DNA of 64,000 nt. Source: Tenacibaculum sp. (GTDB taxonomy: Bacteria > Bacteroidota > Bacteroidia > Flavobacteriales > Flavobacteriaceae). The translations under genes and the position numbers were made by a program. Positions 32,270 through 41,923 of this stretch are shown here, one piece after another (position 1 is the first letter of the stretch; every line of letters begins with the position of its first letter). The notes beneath the pieces are model-generated. The model saw only the letters and a program-made list of their open reading frames with translations. It made no database searches and was not told the DNA's origin. The stretch is taken from positions 199,035 through 263,034 of the forward strand of contig JAKVCX010000007.1 in the NCBI GenBank assembly GCA_022448525.1, given 5' to 3'.

Positions 32270-35113
32270 ATGCAATACAATCATCAAGAAATAGAAAAGA
32301 AATGGCAAGAGTATTGGGCAAAGAACCAAACTTTTAAAGCTAGTAACAATTCAGATAAACCGAAGTATTATGTGTTAGATATGTTTCCTTATCCATCTGG
32401 AGCAGGATTACACGTTGGTCACCCATTAGGTTATATTGCTAGTGATATTTACGCTCGTTACAAACGTCATAAAGGATTTAATGTATTGCACCCTCAAGGA
32501 TATGATAGTTTTGGATTACCAGCAGAACAATATGCAATTCAAACTGGTCAACATCCTGCGATTACTACAGAAACAAATATTACAACATATCGTAGACAAT
32601 TAGATCAAATTGGTTTTTCATTTGATTGGTCACGTGAAGTTCGTACTTCAAATCCTGAGTATTATAAATGGACACAGTGGATTTTTATTCAATTGTTCAA
32701 TTCTTGGTATAATAAAGACACAGATAAAGCTGAAGATGTTGGCACTTTAATTGAAAAATTTGAAGCAGAAGGAAATGCAAATGTAAATGCAGTTTGTGAT
32801 GAAGATGTAGAAACGTTTACTGCTGAAGAGTGGAAAGGTTTTTCAACTACAAAACAACAAGAAATTTTATTACAATATCGTTTAACGTTTTTATCAGATA
32901 CGGAGGTAAACTGGTGTCCAGCTTTAGGAACAGTTTTAGCGAATGATGAAATTGTAAACGGAGTTTCAGAACGTGGAGGTCATCCTGTTGTTCGTAAAAA
33001 AATGACACAATGGTCTATGCGAATTTCTGCATATGCACAACGATTATTAGATGGATTGAATGGAATTGATTGGCCACAGCCTTTAAAAGATATTCAAACA
33101 AACTGGATTGGAAGATCTCAGGGAGCAATGGTTTCTTTTGATGTTGATGGACATGATGCAAAGATTGATGTATTTACAACGCGTCCTGATACTATTTACG
33201 GAGTAAGTTTTATGACATTAGCTCCAGAACATGAGTTAGTAGCAAAAATTACAACTGGTGATCAAAAAGAAGCTGTAGAAGCTTATGTTGAAGCTACAGC
33301 AAAACGTTCAGAACGTGATAGAATGGCAGATGTAAAAACAATTTCTGGTGTCTTTACAGGAGCTTATGCAATTCACCCATTCTCAGGAAAACAAGTTCCA
33401 ATTTGGATTGGTGATTATGTATTAGCGAGTTACGGAACTGGAGCTGTTATGGCCGTTCCTTGTGGAGATCAACGTGATTATGATTTCGCAAATCATTTCG
33501 GATTAGAAATTCCAAATATTTTTGAAGGTGTTGATATTTCTGAAGAAGCTTTTGCTGATAAAGAAAAAACAGTAATCGCAAATTCTGATTTCTTAAACGG
33601 TTTATCGTACAAAAAAGCGATGAAAACTGTTATTTATGAAATGGAACAACGTGGTTTCGGCAACGGAAAGATAAACTATCGTTTACGTGACGCAGTATTT
33701 AGTCGCCAACGTTATTGGGGAGAACCATTCCCAGTTTATTACAAAGACGGAATGCCGCAAATGATTGCTTCAGAACATTTACCAATTGTGTTACCAGAAG
33801 TGGAAAAGTATTTACCAACAGAAGATGGAAAACCACCATTAGGGAATGCTGACGTTTGGGCTTGGGACACAACAACGAATACTGTAGTTGCAAACGATAA
33901 AATTGATAATGAAACTATTTTCCCATTAGAACTAAACACAATGCCAGGTTGGGCAGGAAGTTCTTGGTATTTTAATCGCTATATGGATGCTTCAAACAAT
34001 GGAGAATTCGTAAGTAAGGAAGCGGTTGAATATTGGAAAGAAGTTGATTTATATATTGGTGGTTCTGAGCATGCAACGGGACACTTACTATATGCACGTT
34101 TTTGGCAAAAATTCTTATTCGATAGAGGGTTTTTACCAGTTGATGAATTCGCAAAGAAGTTAATCAACCAAGGAATGATTTTGGGAACTTCTGCTTTTGT
34201 GTACAGAGAGGAAGGAACAAATACATTTTTATCAAAAGGATTGATTGAAGGTAAAAAAGTTCAACCAATTCATGCAGATGTTTCTCTAGTAAATTCTTCT
34301 GATGAGTTAGATGTGGAAGCGTTTAAAAATTGGAGAGAAGAGTTTAAAACGGCTGAGTTTGTTTTAGAAGATGGAAAATATGTAGTTGGTCGCGAGGTTG
34401 AAAAGATGTCCAAATCTAAATTCAACGTTGTAAACCCGGATAATATTTGTGCGGAATTTGGAGCAGATAGTTTACGTTTATTTGAAATGTTCTTAGGTCC
34501 ATTAGAGCAATTTAAACCTTGGAAAACTTCAGGTATTTCAGGTGTGTATTCTTTCTTAAAGAAATTATGGAAGTTATATGATCATTTTGATTATAACACT
34601 CCAAAACCAGAAGGTGAGTTTATGGGACTTGAAGTGGAATATGAATTCACTAATGAGAATGCTAAAACTTTACATAAAACAATCAAAAAAGTAGAAGAAG
34701 ATATTGAGAACTTCTCGTTTAATACGTCAGTTTCTACATTTATGATTGCAGTGAATGAATTAACAGCTCAAAAGTGTAAAAGCAGAGCAATTTTAGAACC
34801 ATTATTAGTGTTAATTTCTCCGTATGCTCCTCACATTACAGAAGAATTGTGGAGTAAATTAGGAAATTCAGTGTCTATCTCAACTGCGCCGTTCCCTAAG
34901 TTTGAGGAGAAGTATTTAGTAGAGTCAGAGAAAGAATATCCAGTTTCTTTTAATGGTAAAATGCGTTTCAAGCTAAACCTACCATTAGACATGAGTAAAG
35001 AAGAAATTGAGAAGGTAGTTATGGCTCATGAAAGAACGCAACAACAATTACAAGGTAGAGAGCCAAAGAAAGTAATTATTGTCCCTGGTAAGATTATCAA
35101 TATCGTAGGATAA
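32270..35113 (+). CDS. leuS: Leucine--tRNA ligase
   Basis: Charges tRNA-Leu and edits mischarged tRNA. 947 aa, the larger size common in Bacteroidota. Motifs: PYPSGAGLHVGHPLGY (HIGH motif), the CP1 editing domain around residues 240-440 (TTRPDTIYGVSF; DQRDYDFA), and VEKMSKSKFNVV (KMSKS). The C-terminal tRNA-binding domain is present. Monocistronic between a promoter and a strong terminator. Confidence 0.97.
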   Translation: MQYNHQEIEKKWQEYWAKNQTFKASNNSDKPKYYVLDMFPYPSGAGLHVGHPLGYIASDIYARYKRHKGFNVLHPQGYDSFGLPAEQYAIQTGQHPAITTETNITTYRRQLDQIGFSFDWSREVRTSNPEYYKWTQWIFIQLFNSWYNKDTDKAEDVGTLIEKFEAEGNANVNAVCDEDVETFTAEEWKGFSTTKQQEILLQYRLTFLSDTEVNWCPALGTVLANDEIVNGVSERGGHPVVRKKMTQWSMRISAYAQRLLDGLNGIDWPQPLKDIQTNWIGRSQGAMVSFDVDGHDAKIDVFTTRPDTIYGVSFMTLAPEHELVAKITTGDQKEAVEAYVEATAKRSERDRMADVKTISGVFTGAYAIHPFSGKQVPIWIGDYVLASYGTGAVMAVPCGDQRDYDFANHFGLEIPNIFEGVDISEEAFADKEKTVIANSDFLNGLSYKKAMKTVIYEMEQRGFGNGKINYRLRDAVFSRQRYWGEPFPVYYKDGMPQMIASEHLPIVLPEVEKYLPTEDGKPPLGNADVWAWDTTTNTVVANDKIDNETIFPLELNTMPGWAGSSWYFNRYMDASNNGEFVSKEAVEYWKEVDLYIGGSEHATGHLLYARFWQKFLFDRGFLPVDEFAKKLINQGMILGTSAFVYREEGTNTFLSKGLIEGKKVQPIHADVSLVNSSDELDVEAFKNWREEFKTAEFVLEDGKYVVGREVEKMSKSKFNVVNPDNICAEFGADSLRLFEMFLGPLEQFKPWKTSGISGVYSFLKKLWKLYDHFDYNTPKPEGEFMGLEVEYEFTNENAKTLHKTIKKVEEDIENFSFNTSVSTFMIAVNELTAQKCKSRAILEPLLVLISPYAPHITEELWSKLGNSVSISTAPFPKFEEKYLVESEKEYPVSFNGKMRFKLNLPLDMSKEEIEKVVMAHERTQQQLQGREPKKVIIVPGKIINIVG

Positions 35114-35142
35114 AAAAGTACCAGATATTTATAAAATAGAAT

Positions 35143-35175
35143 CCTTAATCAGTTTTTCTGATTAAGGGTTTTTTT
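35143..35175 (+). terminator. Intrinsic terminator after leuS
   Basis: CCTTAATCAG (35143-35152) / CTGATTAAGG (35158-35167), 5-nt loop, then a T-run. Confidence 0.88.
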
Positions 35176-35219
35176 ATACTTTCACTTTTCTAATAAATTG
35201 TTATAAAAATTCATCTCCC

Positions 35220-36176
35220 ATGAATAAAATGTCTTTTAAAAGTACCTGGATAGTTTTCTTAATCCCCATAGGTATGGTCATCTTCGTGATTTTTCCACAA
35301 TTACAAAATACGTATAGTCAGTTTCAAAAAAGAGAGTTAGAATACCAAATGAAAGTCCAAAAGCTTGATTCATTAAAACAACTTTCGAATCCGACAACTC
35401 GCGATAAAAACGATATTACTCGTTTAAAAATACAGGTGGAAGTACACGGGAAATCAATAAGAAAACAACGTTACACAAATTATAAAATTGGTGGAATGTT
35501 GGTCGTTTTAGCATTCATGTTTATTGGTATGTTTGGATCGAGCTATCTTGTTAAGCGAAAGAAATCCTCAGCCAGTAATCAGAGTATACAATTCACATAT
35601 GAAGATCCTAGTTCAGATGCTATTGGACATCAAATATCATGGGATGCTTTGGAAGGATCTGGAAGTAATTTTTTAAGTGAACATCTTAAGAAAACAAATA
35701 GCGGATTTAAAATTGCATCGAGTAACTATATGAAATTTGTCGCTTGGAGTTTCTTTTTAATTGGTGCAAATCAACTAGTTTGGACTTTCGTTGAGTTTTT
35801 TGAAACTTCAAATGAGTCTTTGAGTTTTATGAAGGCTGGAGGAATGTTTTTCACTTCAGGTGGAGTTTTTGCGATTATTGGTTTGTTTTTATTTCTGATG
35901 ACAAGTTCGAAAGCACATATTCATATGAGAAAACGAAAAATTATTGTTAGTGGACAAATTTTAGATTTCAAAGAGGCTTATGCTTTGCAAATTTTACAGA
36001 AATTTGTGCAAGGAAATAAATCAGGAGGTTATTATTGCTACGAGCTAAATTTAGTAACGAAAGAAGGAAATAGATATAATTTACTAAATCATGGAGATAA
36101 AACATATTTATTAAGTGATATGGTAAAAATTAGTAGAGCTTTAAAACTTCCTGTTTGGAATATGGGAGTAGTATAA
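35220..36176 (+). CDS. Hypothetical multi-pass membrane protein
   Basis: Not recognised. 318 aa with hydrophobic segments at about 9-25 (IVFLIPIGMVIFVIFP), about 90-110 (MLVVLAFMFIGMFGSSYLV), about 170-190 and about 205-228 (GGVFAIIGLFLFLM), a charged helix between the first two and a soluble C-terminal domain of about 85 aa (VSGQILDFKEAYALQIL, ELNLVTKEGNRYNLL) that could be PH-like. It precedes a SemiSWEET gene by 14 bp. Confidence 0.55.
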   Translation: MNKMSFKSTWIVFLIPIGMVIFVIFPQLQNTYSQFQKRELEYQMKVQKLDSLKQLSNPTTRDKNDITRLKIQVEVHGKSIRKQRYTNYKIGGMLVVLAFMFIGMFGSSYLVKRKKSSASNQSIQFTYEDPSSDAIGHQISWDALEGSGSNFLSEHLKKTNSGFKIASSNYMKFVAWSFFLIGANQLVWTFVEFFETSNESLSFMKAGGMFFTSGGVFAIIGLFLFLMTSSKAHIHMRKRKIIVSGQILDFKEAYALQILQKFVQGNKSGGYYCYELNLVTKEGNRYNLLNHGDKTYLLSDMVKISRALKLPVWNMGVV

Positions 36177-36190
36177 TTTAAAAGGAAATA

Positions 36191-36445
36191 ATGGAATTTC
36201 ATGAAATTTTAGGGTATTTGGCAGCATTTTTTACAACAGCTTCTTTTTTACCTCAGGTGTATAAAACGTGGAAAACGAAATCTGTTGAAGGATTATCGTT
36301 AACAATGTATTTAGTGTTTTTTACAGGAATAGTTTGCTGGCTTATTTATGGTATATATTTGAATAGTATGCCAATTATTTTAGCCAATACAATTACAGGA
36401 GTTTCTGCTTTAGCATTAATTATAATGAGATTAAAGTACAAATAA
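36191..36445 (+). CDS. SemiSWEET-type sugar transporter (PQ-loop)
   Basis: An 84-aa protein with three membrane segments, the single PQ-loop repeat of SemiSWEETs. The LPQVYKTWKTKSVEGLSL segment carries the PQ motif and the conserved KSVEGLS stretch. These proteins form dimers that carry sugars passively. It ends 1 bp before the PepSY gene starts and probably shares its transcript. Confidence 0.9.
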   Translation: MEFHEILGYLAAFFTTASFLPQVYKTWKTKSVEGLSLTMYLVFFTGIVCWLIYGIYLNSMPIILANTITGVSALALIIMRLKYK

Positions 36446-36446
36446 A

Positions 36447-37187
36447 ATGTCAAGGAAATTAAGTCTTAGAACCCGTAAAGTTCATCGTTATTTAGGAGTT
36501 TTTATTGGAATACAATTTTTGTTTTGGACACTTGGCGGATTGTATTTCAGTTGGAATAACATGAAAGATGTTCATGGAAAGACGTTAATTGACAAATCTG
36601 AGAAAACTTTCACATTTGAATATAACGAACCAGTTCGTAAGTTATTTACTGAAATTAAAGAACCGATTAAAAGTGTTGAAGCAATTTTGGTCAATAAAGA
36701 TAGTTTGCTTCGTGTACAATGTGAATCAAAACATTATTTATTAAAGTTAAATAAGAATCAATATTCAGTAAAAGAAACACTGACCAAAGAGCAAGTTGAA
36801 TCTTTTGTAAAAAGTAGGTTAAAAGAAAAAATAGAAATAAAAGAAACAGTTTTTCTAACAGAAGAAAATATTTTGAAGTCTCATGAATATCGTGAAAAAC
36901 CGCTCCCTGTTTATGCTGTTACCTTAGATCATTCTACAAATACAAAAGTTTATGTGCATCCTAATCTTGCAAAAATTACATCAGTAAGAAATGATAATTG
37001 GCGTCGTTTCGATTTTTTATGGATGTTACATGTAATGGATTTCGAAACTCGTGATCATATTACAAATTGGACATTACGTATATTTTCAGTTTTAGGTTTA
37101 GCAACAATCTTATCAGGTTTTTATTTATTTTATCTGAGTTCTCCATCAATTAGAAAGATTAAGAAAAGGATAACTAAAAAATCATAA
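36447..37187 (+). CDS. PepSY domain-containing membrane protein
   Basis: A 246-aa protein with two membrane segments (about 17-36, LGVFIGIQFLFWTLGGLYF, and near the C-terminus, IFSVLGLATILSGFYLFYL) around a periplasmic PepSY-type region (KPLPVYAVTLDHSTNTKVYVHPNLAKITS). Conserved His in RKVHRYLGVF and WMLHVMDF suggest heme or metal binding as in related PepSY_TM proteins. Adjacent to the SemiSWEET gene. Role uncertain. Confidence 0.72.
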   Translation: MSRKLSLRTRKVHRYLGVFIGIQFLFWTLGGLYFSWNNMKDVHGKTLIDKSEKTFTFEYNEPVRKLFTEIKEPIKSVEAILVNKDSLLRVQCESKHYLLKLNKNQYSVKETLTKEQVESFVKSRLKEKIEIKETVFLTEENILKSHEYREKPLPVYAVTLDHSTNTKVYVHPNLAKITSVRNDNWRRFDFLWMLHVMDFETRDHITNWTLRIFSVLGLATILSGFYLFYLSSPSIRKIKKRITKKS

Positions 37188-37228
37188 TCTTTTTAGTAAT
37201 TTTAGTTTAAAATAAATTAAGCCCTTAT

Positions 37229-38428
37229 TTGAATTTTTGTAGAAAAGTACATAATGCAGATTATTATGTGCACATAGAAGATGTTCCAAAGGAAATTTGG
37301 AACGCGTTAGGTTGTACGAATAACCTATATTTTAATCCGAAATATTTATCAGCCATTGCTAATAACCACTCCGGAATTGACTTTTGGTATGTGGTATTAT
37401 TTGATGATGAAAGGAATCCAATTGCATTTGCAACGATTCAAGTGGTTGATTTTTTCTTGGATAGTGTTCAAAATGAATTAAAAGGATTCGTCAATCAAAT
37501 TAAAAAGATTGGTAGAAAATTCGGTATTGTTGCTGAAAAGAAACCTTTCAAAATTCTTACTTGTGGAAATACTTTTGTTAGCGGAGAACACGGGATTTTC
37601 ATTAAGGATAATCAAAACAAGCAAAAAGTAATTAAAGAGTTAGCAAAATCCGTTGTTCAATTAGTAAATGACGAGAAGCAATTTAATTATAAAATCAGTG
37701 GATTTATGCTCAAGGATTTTATTCATGAATCCTTATTTGTTACGGATGAATTACTTGAATATAATTATCATTCTTTCAATGTTGAGCCAAACATGTTAAT
37801 GCAAATTGATTCCGATTGGAATGACTTTACGGATTATTTGGCTGCAATGAAAACTAAGTTTCGTGTTAAAGCAAAAAAAGCAATGGAACGAAGTTTTCCA
37901 TTAGAAATGATCGAAATTACTCAGTATAATTTTCATGACTATTCTACTGAAATGGAAATGCTGTATAAGAATGTTTCGTCAAAAGCTGGTTTCAATTTGG
38001 GTTCATTTAATTTAGAAACATATAAGTCATTAAAAGAGAAACTAGGTGACGATTATGTAATTAGAATTTATTTACTAAAAGATAAAGTGGTTGGATTCTT
38101 GTCGGCGATGATTAATCAGAAAAACTTAGATGCGCATTTTGTTGGTATCGATTACACTTACAATCGTGAGTTTGCCATTTACCAAAGAATGTTATACGAT
38201 TATATTCAGTTGGCAATTGATAAAAAACTGAGTCAAATTAATTTTGGAAGAACTGCTAGTGAAATTAAAAGCTCTGTCGGTGCTGAACCTCAGAATTTAA
38301 CGATTTATTTTAGACATAAAAATCATATTCCAAATAAGATTTTGAGCTTTTTTGTCAATAAAATTCAACCAACTCCATTTAATCAAAAGTTCCCTTTTAA
38401 GGTTAAAACTCTTGTTGCTCATAATTAA
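37229..38428 (+). CDS. GNAT/FemAB-like acyltransferase family protein
   Basis: A 399-aa protein; the start is TTG (TTG AAT TTT TGT) and lacks an ATG alternative at a good position. The C-terminal half (about 230-380) resembles a GNAT or BioF2/FemAB-like domain: KTKFRVKAKKAMERS, YVIRIYLLKDKVVGFLSAMI, LDAHFVGIDYTYN, and INFGRTASEIKSSVGAEPQ. Acceptor unknown. Starts 41 bp after the PepSY gene on the same strand. Confidence 0.65.
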   Translation: MNFCRKVHNADYYVHIEDVPKEIWNALGCTNNLYFNPKYLSAIANNHSGIDFWYVVLFDDERNPIAFATIQVVDFFLDSVQNELKGFVNQIKKIGRKFGIVAEKKPFKILTCGNTFVSGEHGIFIKDNQNKQKVIKELAKSVVQLVNDEKQFNYKISGFMLKDFIHESLFVTDELLEYNYHSFNVEPNMLMQIDSDWNDFTDYLAAMKTKFRVKAKKAMERSFPLEMIEITQYNFHDYSTEMEMLYKNVSSKAGFNLGSFNLETYKSLKEKLGDDYVIRIYLLKDKVVGFLSAMINQKNLDAHFVGIDYTYNREFAIYQRMLYDYIQLAIDKKLSQINFGRTASEIKSSVGAEPQNLTIYFRHKNHIPNKILSFFVNKIQPTPFNQKFPFKVKTLVAHN

Positions 38429-38460
38429 AAAGAGTACTTTTAATTTGTAAATAGAAATCA

Positions 38461-39330
38461 ATGAAAGATACGAAAGATCTACTCGATATTCTTACACTTA
38501 CAGATGAGGGAAATAGTAATTTTAGTGGAGTAAGTAAAGATATTGGAAGTCCAAATGTTTTCGGAGGACAAGTATTAGCACAATCTTTAAATGCTGCCTA
38601 TAGAACGGTAAGTTCTAAAAGAATTTTACACTCCTTACATTCTTACTTTTTGGAAGCTGGAAATTTAGATTTACCCATCATTTATAATGTTCAAACAATA
38701 CGTGATGGAGGAAGTTTTTCAACACGAAGAGTTACAGCACATCAAAATGATAAAACTATTTTTATCTTGGCATGTTCTTTCCATAAAAAGGAAGACGGTT
38801 ATGAACACCAAATGCCAATAAAGAAAGATATTGCGCAACCAGAGGATTTAATGAGTTGGGAGGATATGAGAGAACAATTCGGTGATTTTCTTCCAAAGAA
38901 AATGAAAGCATTTTTAAGTATTGAGCGTCCTATCGATTTTAAGCCTGTACAAGTTGTTAATCCTTTTGAGCAAAAAGATTTGCCACCAGTTGTAGATGTT
39001 TGGTTTAAATTGAAAGGAGATAGTTCAGATTTAAGTTTAACAATAAAGCAACAAATATTAACCTACATTTCTGATTACAATATTCTAACAGCTTGTTTGT
39101 ATCCGAATGCAAGTGTAGCAAATTTCGGGAATACACAAATGGCAAGTTTAGACCATTCTATGTGGTTTTATCGCGATTTTGATTTCTCTGATTGGATGCT
39201 ATTTTCAATTGAAAGTCCAAATACTTTTGGAGCCAGAGGATTTGCTTGTGGAAATATTTATACAAGAGATGGGAAATTAGTAGCTTCAGTTGCACAAGAA
39301 GGTTTAATGAGACCTCAAAAAAAGAGATAA
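38461..39330 (+). CDS. tesB: Acyl-CoA thioesterase II
   Basis: A 289-aa tandem hotdog-fold thioesterase that hydrolyses acyl-CoA to free fatty acid and CoA. First hotdog: SPNVFGGQVLAQSLNAAYRTV and LHSYFLEAG, RDGGSFSTRRVTA. Second hotdog: YISDYNILTACLYPN, SLDHSMWFYRDFDFSDW with the conserved Asp-His, ARGFACGNIYTRDGKLVASV at the end. Length typical. It is followed by an SdpI-like gene 2 bp later. Confidence 0.93.
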   Translation: MKDTKDLLDILTLTDEGNSNFSGVSKDIGSPNVFGGQVLAQSLNAAYRTVSSKRILHSLHSYFLEAGNLDLPIIYNVQTIRDGGSFSTRRVTAHQNDKTIFILACSFHKKEDGYEHQMPIKKDIAQPEDLMSWEDMREQFGDFLPKKMKAFLSIERPIDFKPVQVVNPFEQKDLPPVVDVWFKLKGDSSDLSLTIKQQILTYISDYNILTACLYPNASVANFGNTQMASLDHSMWFYRDFDFSDWMLFSIESPNTFGARGFACGNIYTRDGKLVASVAQEGLMRPQKKR

Positions 39331-39332
39331 TT

Positions 39333-39680
39333 ATGAATCCAGTATATTATGTATTGTCTGTTAACGGACTTTTGTTTTTATTGAGTATAATTTTTTATTA
39401 CAATCCTCCAAAAAAGATAAACGGATTGTATGGTTATAGAACACCAAGAACAATGGCAAATCAAGATATTTGGGATTTTGCCAACGGATTTTTTAATAAA
39501 CATTTATTGCAATATGCGGCAATTTCATTTGCAGCTGCTTTAGGATTATCTTTCATAGCAAAAGAAACTTCATGGCAACCAATTGCTATCATGGTAATTA
39601 CATTGGGTGTTTGTGTTCTAAAAACAGAACAAGAATTAAACAAGTATTACGATAAAGAAGGGAATAAGTTAAAGAAGTAA
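39333..39680 (+). CDS. SdpI/YhfL family membrane protein
   Basis: A 115-aa protein starting at ATG 39333, 2 bp after tesB. It has hydrophobic segments (VYYVLSVNGLLFLLSIIFYY, LQYAAISFAAALGLSFIA, PIAIMVITLGVCVL) and the SdpI_membrane signature NGLYGYRTPRTMANQDIWDFAN. In Bacillus, SdpI gives immunity to a toxin, but most homologues have unknown roles. The stop converges with the SCO1 gene with a 3-bp gap. Confidence 0.85.
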   Translation: MNPVYYVLSVNGLLFLLSIIFYYNPPKKINGLYGYRTPRTMANQDIWDFANGFFNKHLLQYAAISFAAALGLSFIAKETSWQPIAIMVITLGVCVLKTEQELNKYYDKEGNKLKK

Positions 39681-39683
39681 AGT

Positions 39684-40358
39684 TTACTTATACTCTTCTT
39701 TTAGCAAATTGATATCATCAATAATCTTTTGCATATTCTCATATTTTGTACCATCATACATACCGCGAATACGTTTGTCTTTATCAATTAAGATGAAGTT
39801 TTCTGTATGGATAAAATCCTGGACACCACCGTCACCTTCATCAAGGACGGCGAAATAACTTTTTCTTGCTAGTTCGTAAATGTGCTTTTTATCGCCAGTG
39901 GTAACATTCCATTTTTTATCGTTAATTCCTTTGCGGTCGGTGTAAGCTTTTAAAACAGGAACACTATCTAGTTCAGGTGTTACTGTATGCGATAAAAACA
40001 TAATGTCATTATCATCTTCAAATTCCTCTTGAAGTTTAAGCATGTTGTTAGACATTGGAATACAAATCCCTTTACAAGTAACGAAAAAGAAATCAGCAAC
40101 ATAAATTTTTCCTTCGTAATCTTTTTGAGTAACCTTTTTACCGTTTTGATTAATAAGTTCAAAATCAGAAATAGTATGATTCTTCGTAAACATTCTTAAT
40201 GAATTATCTACTAGCTTCGGATTAATATCTGATGGATTGTAAATAGGTAATTTTTGATCTACACGGACTAGAAAATAATAGGCCGGTAAAGCAATAATTG
40301 TAAAGAAGATTAAAAACAGAAAAGTATACTTCGATTTTTTAAAAAATTGTATATCCAT
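39684..40358 (-). CDS. SCO1/SenC family copper chaperone
   Basis: A 224-aa protein anchored by an N-terminal membrane segment (about 11-31), with a thioredoxin-like domain on the outer side. The copper ligands are CKGIC (Cys95, Cys99, CX3C) and a His in DFIHTENFILIDKD. SCO proteins load the CuA centre of cytochrome c oxidase. A Coa1-like gene for cytochrome oxidase assembly occurs 5 kb away. Confidence 0.92.
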   Translation of the reverse strand: MDIQFFKKSKYTFLFLIFFTIIALPAYYFLVRVDQKLPIYNPSDINPKLVDNSLRMFTKNHTISDFELINQNGKKVTQKDYEGKIYVADFFFVTCKGICIPMSNNMLKLQEEFEDDNDIMFLSHTVTPELDSVPVLKAYTDRKGINDKKWNVTTGDKKHIYELARKSYFAVLDEGDGGVQDFIHTENFILIDKDKRIRGMYDGTKYENMQKIIDDINLLKEEYK

Positions 40359-40376
40359 TGTACTTATTTTCTAGTG

Positions 40377-40384
40377 CAAAAATA
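40377..40384 (-). promoter_or_regulatory. -7 promoter element for SCO1 gene
   Basis: TATTTTTG on the minus strand, 18 nt before the ATG at 40358. Confidence 0.55.
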
Positions 40385-40469
40385 CGGCTAATAAAGGCAG
40401 TTTCCTAAAATCTTTGTTAAAACAGAAATATGTGCAAACAGAGCATTTTTACAACTCTTTTTAAAAGTG

Positions 40470-40477
40470 TACATTTG
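40470..40477 (+). promoter_or_regulatory. -7 promoter element for rseP
   Basis: TACATTTG fits TAnnTTTG, 30 nt before ATG 40508; it rules out the earlier in-frame ATG at 40430. Confidence 0.6.
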
Positions 40478-40507
40478 CTGAATTCAAAAGAGACAATAAT
40501 ACCATTC

Positions 40508-41854
40508 ATGGAAATTTTAATAAAGGCATCACAATTCATTTTAAGTTTATCATTACTAATTGTTTTACACGAATTAGGGCATTTTATTCCTGCTAAATTG
40601 TTTAAAACAAAAGTTGAAAAATTCTATCTTTTTTTCGATTACAAATTTTCTTTATTTAAGAAGAAAATCGGAGAAACTGTTTATGGGATTGGTTGGATTC
40701 CTTTAGGAGGTTATGTGAAGATTGCCGGGATGATTGACGAAAGTATGGATACCGAACAGATGAAAGAAGAACCAAAACCTTGGGAATTCCGTTCGAAACC
40801 GGCTTGGCAACGATTAATTATAATGTTAGGTGGTGTAATTGTAAACTTTGTTTTAGGTATTTTAATTTACATCGCTTTAATGTGGGTTTATGGTGAAAAA
40901 TATTTACCAAATGAAAATGTAAAAGACGGTATTTGGGCTCAAGATGAATTAGCTCAAACTTTAGGATTAGAAACAGGTGATAAAATTCTTTCAGTAGACG
41001 GAAATACAATTAGAAAATTCAGTCAGATTCCAGTAGAGTTTATAAATGGTAATAATTTTGTTATTGAAAGAGACGGAAAACAAATTGAGAAAGAAATCCC
41101 AGTAGATTTTATTTCAAAATTAGTTGATAGAGATAAAGATGCAGGAAGTTTTATAAACTACCGTGCTCCTTTTGTGATTGCCAATGTTCCGAAAAACTCA
41201 ATAAATGTTGATTCTGGTTTACAACCGAAAGATATTATTGTAAGTGTTGATGGGAAAGAAGTGAAATATTTTGATGAAGTTGCTTCTATGTTAGAAACAC
41301 TAAAAAATCAAAATACAACACTAGTTGTGAAAAGAGGAGAAGAAACTAAGGAAGTTAGTGTAAAAGTAAGTGAAGAAGGTAAATTAATGGTGTTTTCTGC
41401 AGCATTGGGTCTTTTAGATCTTGAGAAATTGGGTTACTATGAATTAGCAGATAAGAAGTACACTTTTATGCAATCTATTCCTGCTGGTTTAAATAAATCT
41501 TGGACTACATTAACGAATTATGTTAAGCAATTAAAGAAGATATTTAATCCAAGCACCGGTGCTTATAAAGGATTAGGAGGATTCATTTCAATAGGAAGTA
41601 TTTTCCCATCAGAATGGAGTGCTTACAGTTTTTGGAGTATTACAGCATTTCTTTCTATTATGTTAGGTTTTATGAATTTATTACCAATCCCTGCTTTAGA
41701 TGGAGGTCATGTAGTATTTACCCTATGGGAAATGATTACAGGTAAAAAACCAAGTGATAAGTTTTTAGAATACGCTCAAGTGGTTGGATTCGTGTTATTA
41801 CTTGCTTTATTGATTTTTGCAAATGGAAATGATATTGTAAAGCTCTTTAAGTAG
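40508..41854 (+). CDS. rseP: RIP metalloprotease RseP (site-2 protease)
   Basis: Intramembrane zinc protease that cleaves anti-sigma factors and signal peptides. From ATG 40508 the protein is 448 aa: membrane segment 1 with HELGH (His21, Glu22, His25), two PDZ domains in the middle (LGLETGDKILSVDGN; LQPKDIIVSVDGKEV), and the C-terminal membrane domain with the second zinc motif NLLPIPALDGGHV. A longer reading from 40430 adds 26 residues upstream of the promoter element and is rejected. Confidence 0.95.
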   Translation: MEILIKASQFILSLSLLIVLHELGHFIPAKLFKTKVEKFYLFFDYKFSLFKKKIGETVYGIGWIPLGGYVKIAGMIDESMDTEQMKEEPKPWEFRSKPAWQRLIIMLGGVIVNFVLGILIYIALMWVYGEKYLPNENVKDGIWAQDELAQTLGLETGDKILSVDGNTIRKFSQIPVEFINGNNFVIERDGKQIEKEIPVDFISKLVDRDKDAGSFINYRAPFVIANVPKNSINVDSGLQPKDIIVSVDGKEVKYFDEVASMLETLKNQNTTLVVKRGEETKEVSVKVSEEGKLMVFSAALGLLDLEKLGYYELADKKYTFMQSIPAGLNKSWTTLTNYVKQLKKIFNPSTGAYKGLGGFISIGSIFPSEWSAYSFWSITAFLSIMLGFMNLLPIPALDGGHVVFTLWEMITGKKPSDKFLEYAQVVGFVLLLALLIFANGNDIVKLFK

Positions 41855-41880
41855 AGTAATATTTATCAATATAGATTTAT

Positions 41881-41923
41881 AAAAACAAGAGCTACTTCTT
41901 TTTAGGAAGTAGCTCTTGTTTTT
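41881..41923. terminator. Very strong bidirectional terminator after rseP
   Basis: An 18-bp perfect stem (arms 41881-41898 and 41906-41923, core CAAGAGCTACTTC / GAAGTAGCTCTTG), 7-nt loop, T-rich on both strands. The stop codon of the minus-strand zinc ribbon gene lies in the loop. Confidence 0.9.

Noticed and set aside
33699..34167. Several open frames antisense to leuS
   Set aside because: Shadow frames of leuS; no protein features and no promoter.
40430..40507. Upstream ATG start of rseP
   Set aside because: It precedes the -7 element at 40470-40477, and the normal family N-terminus begins at 40508.
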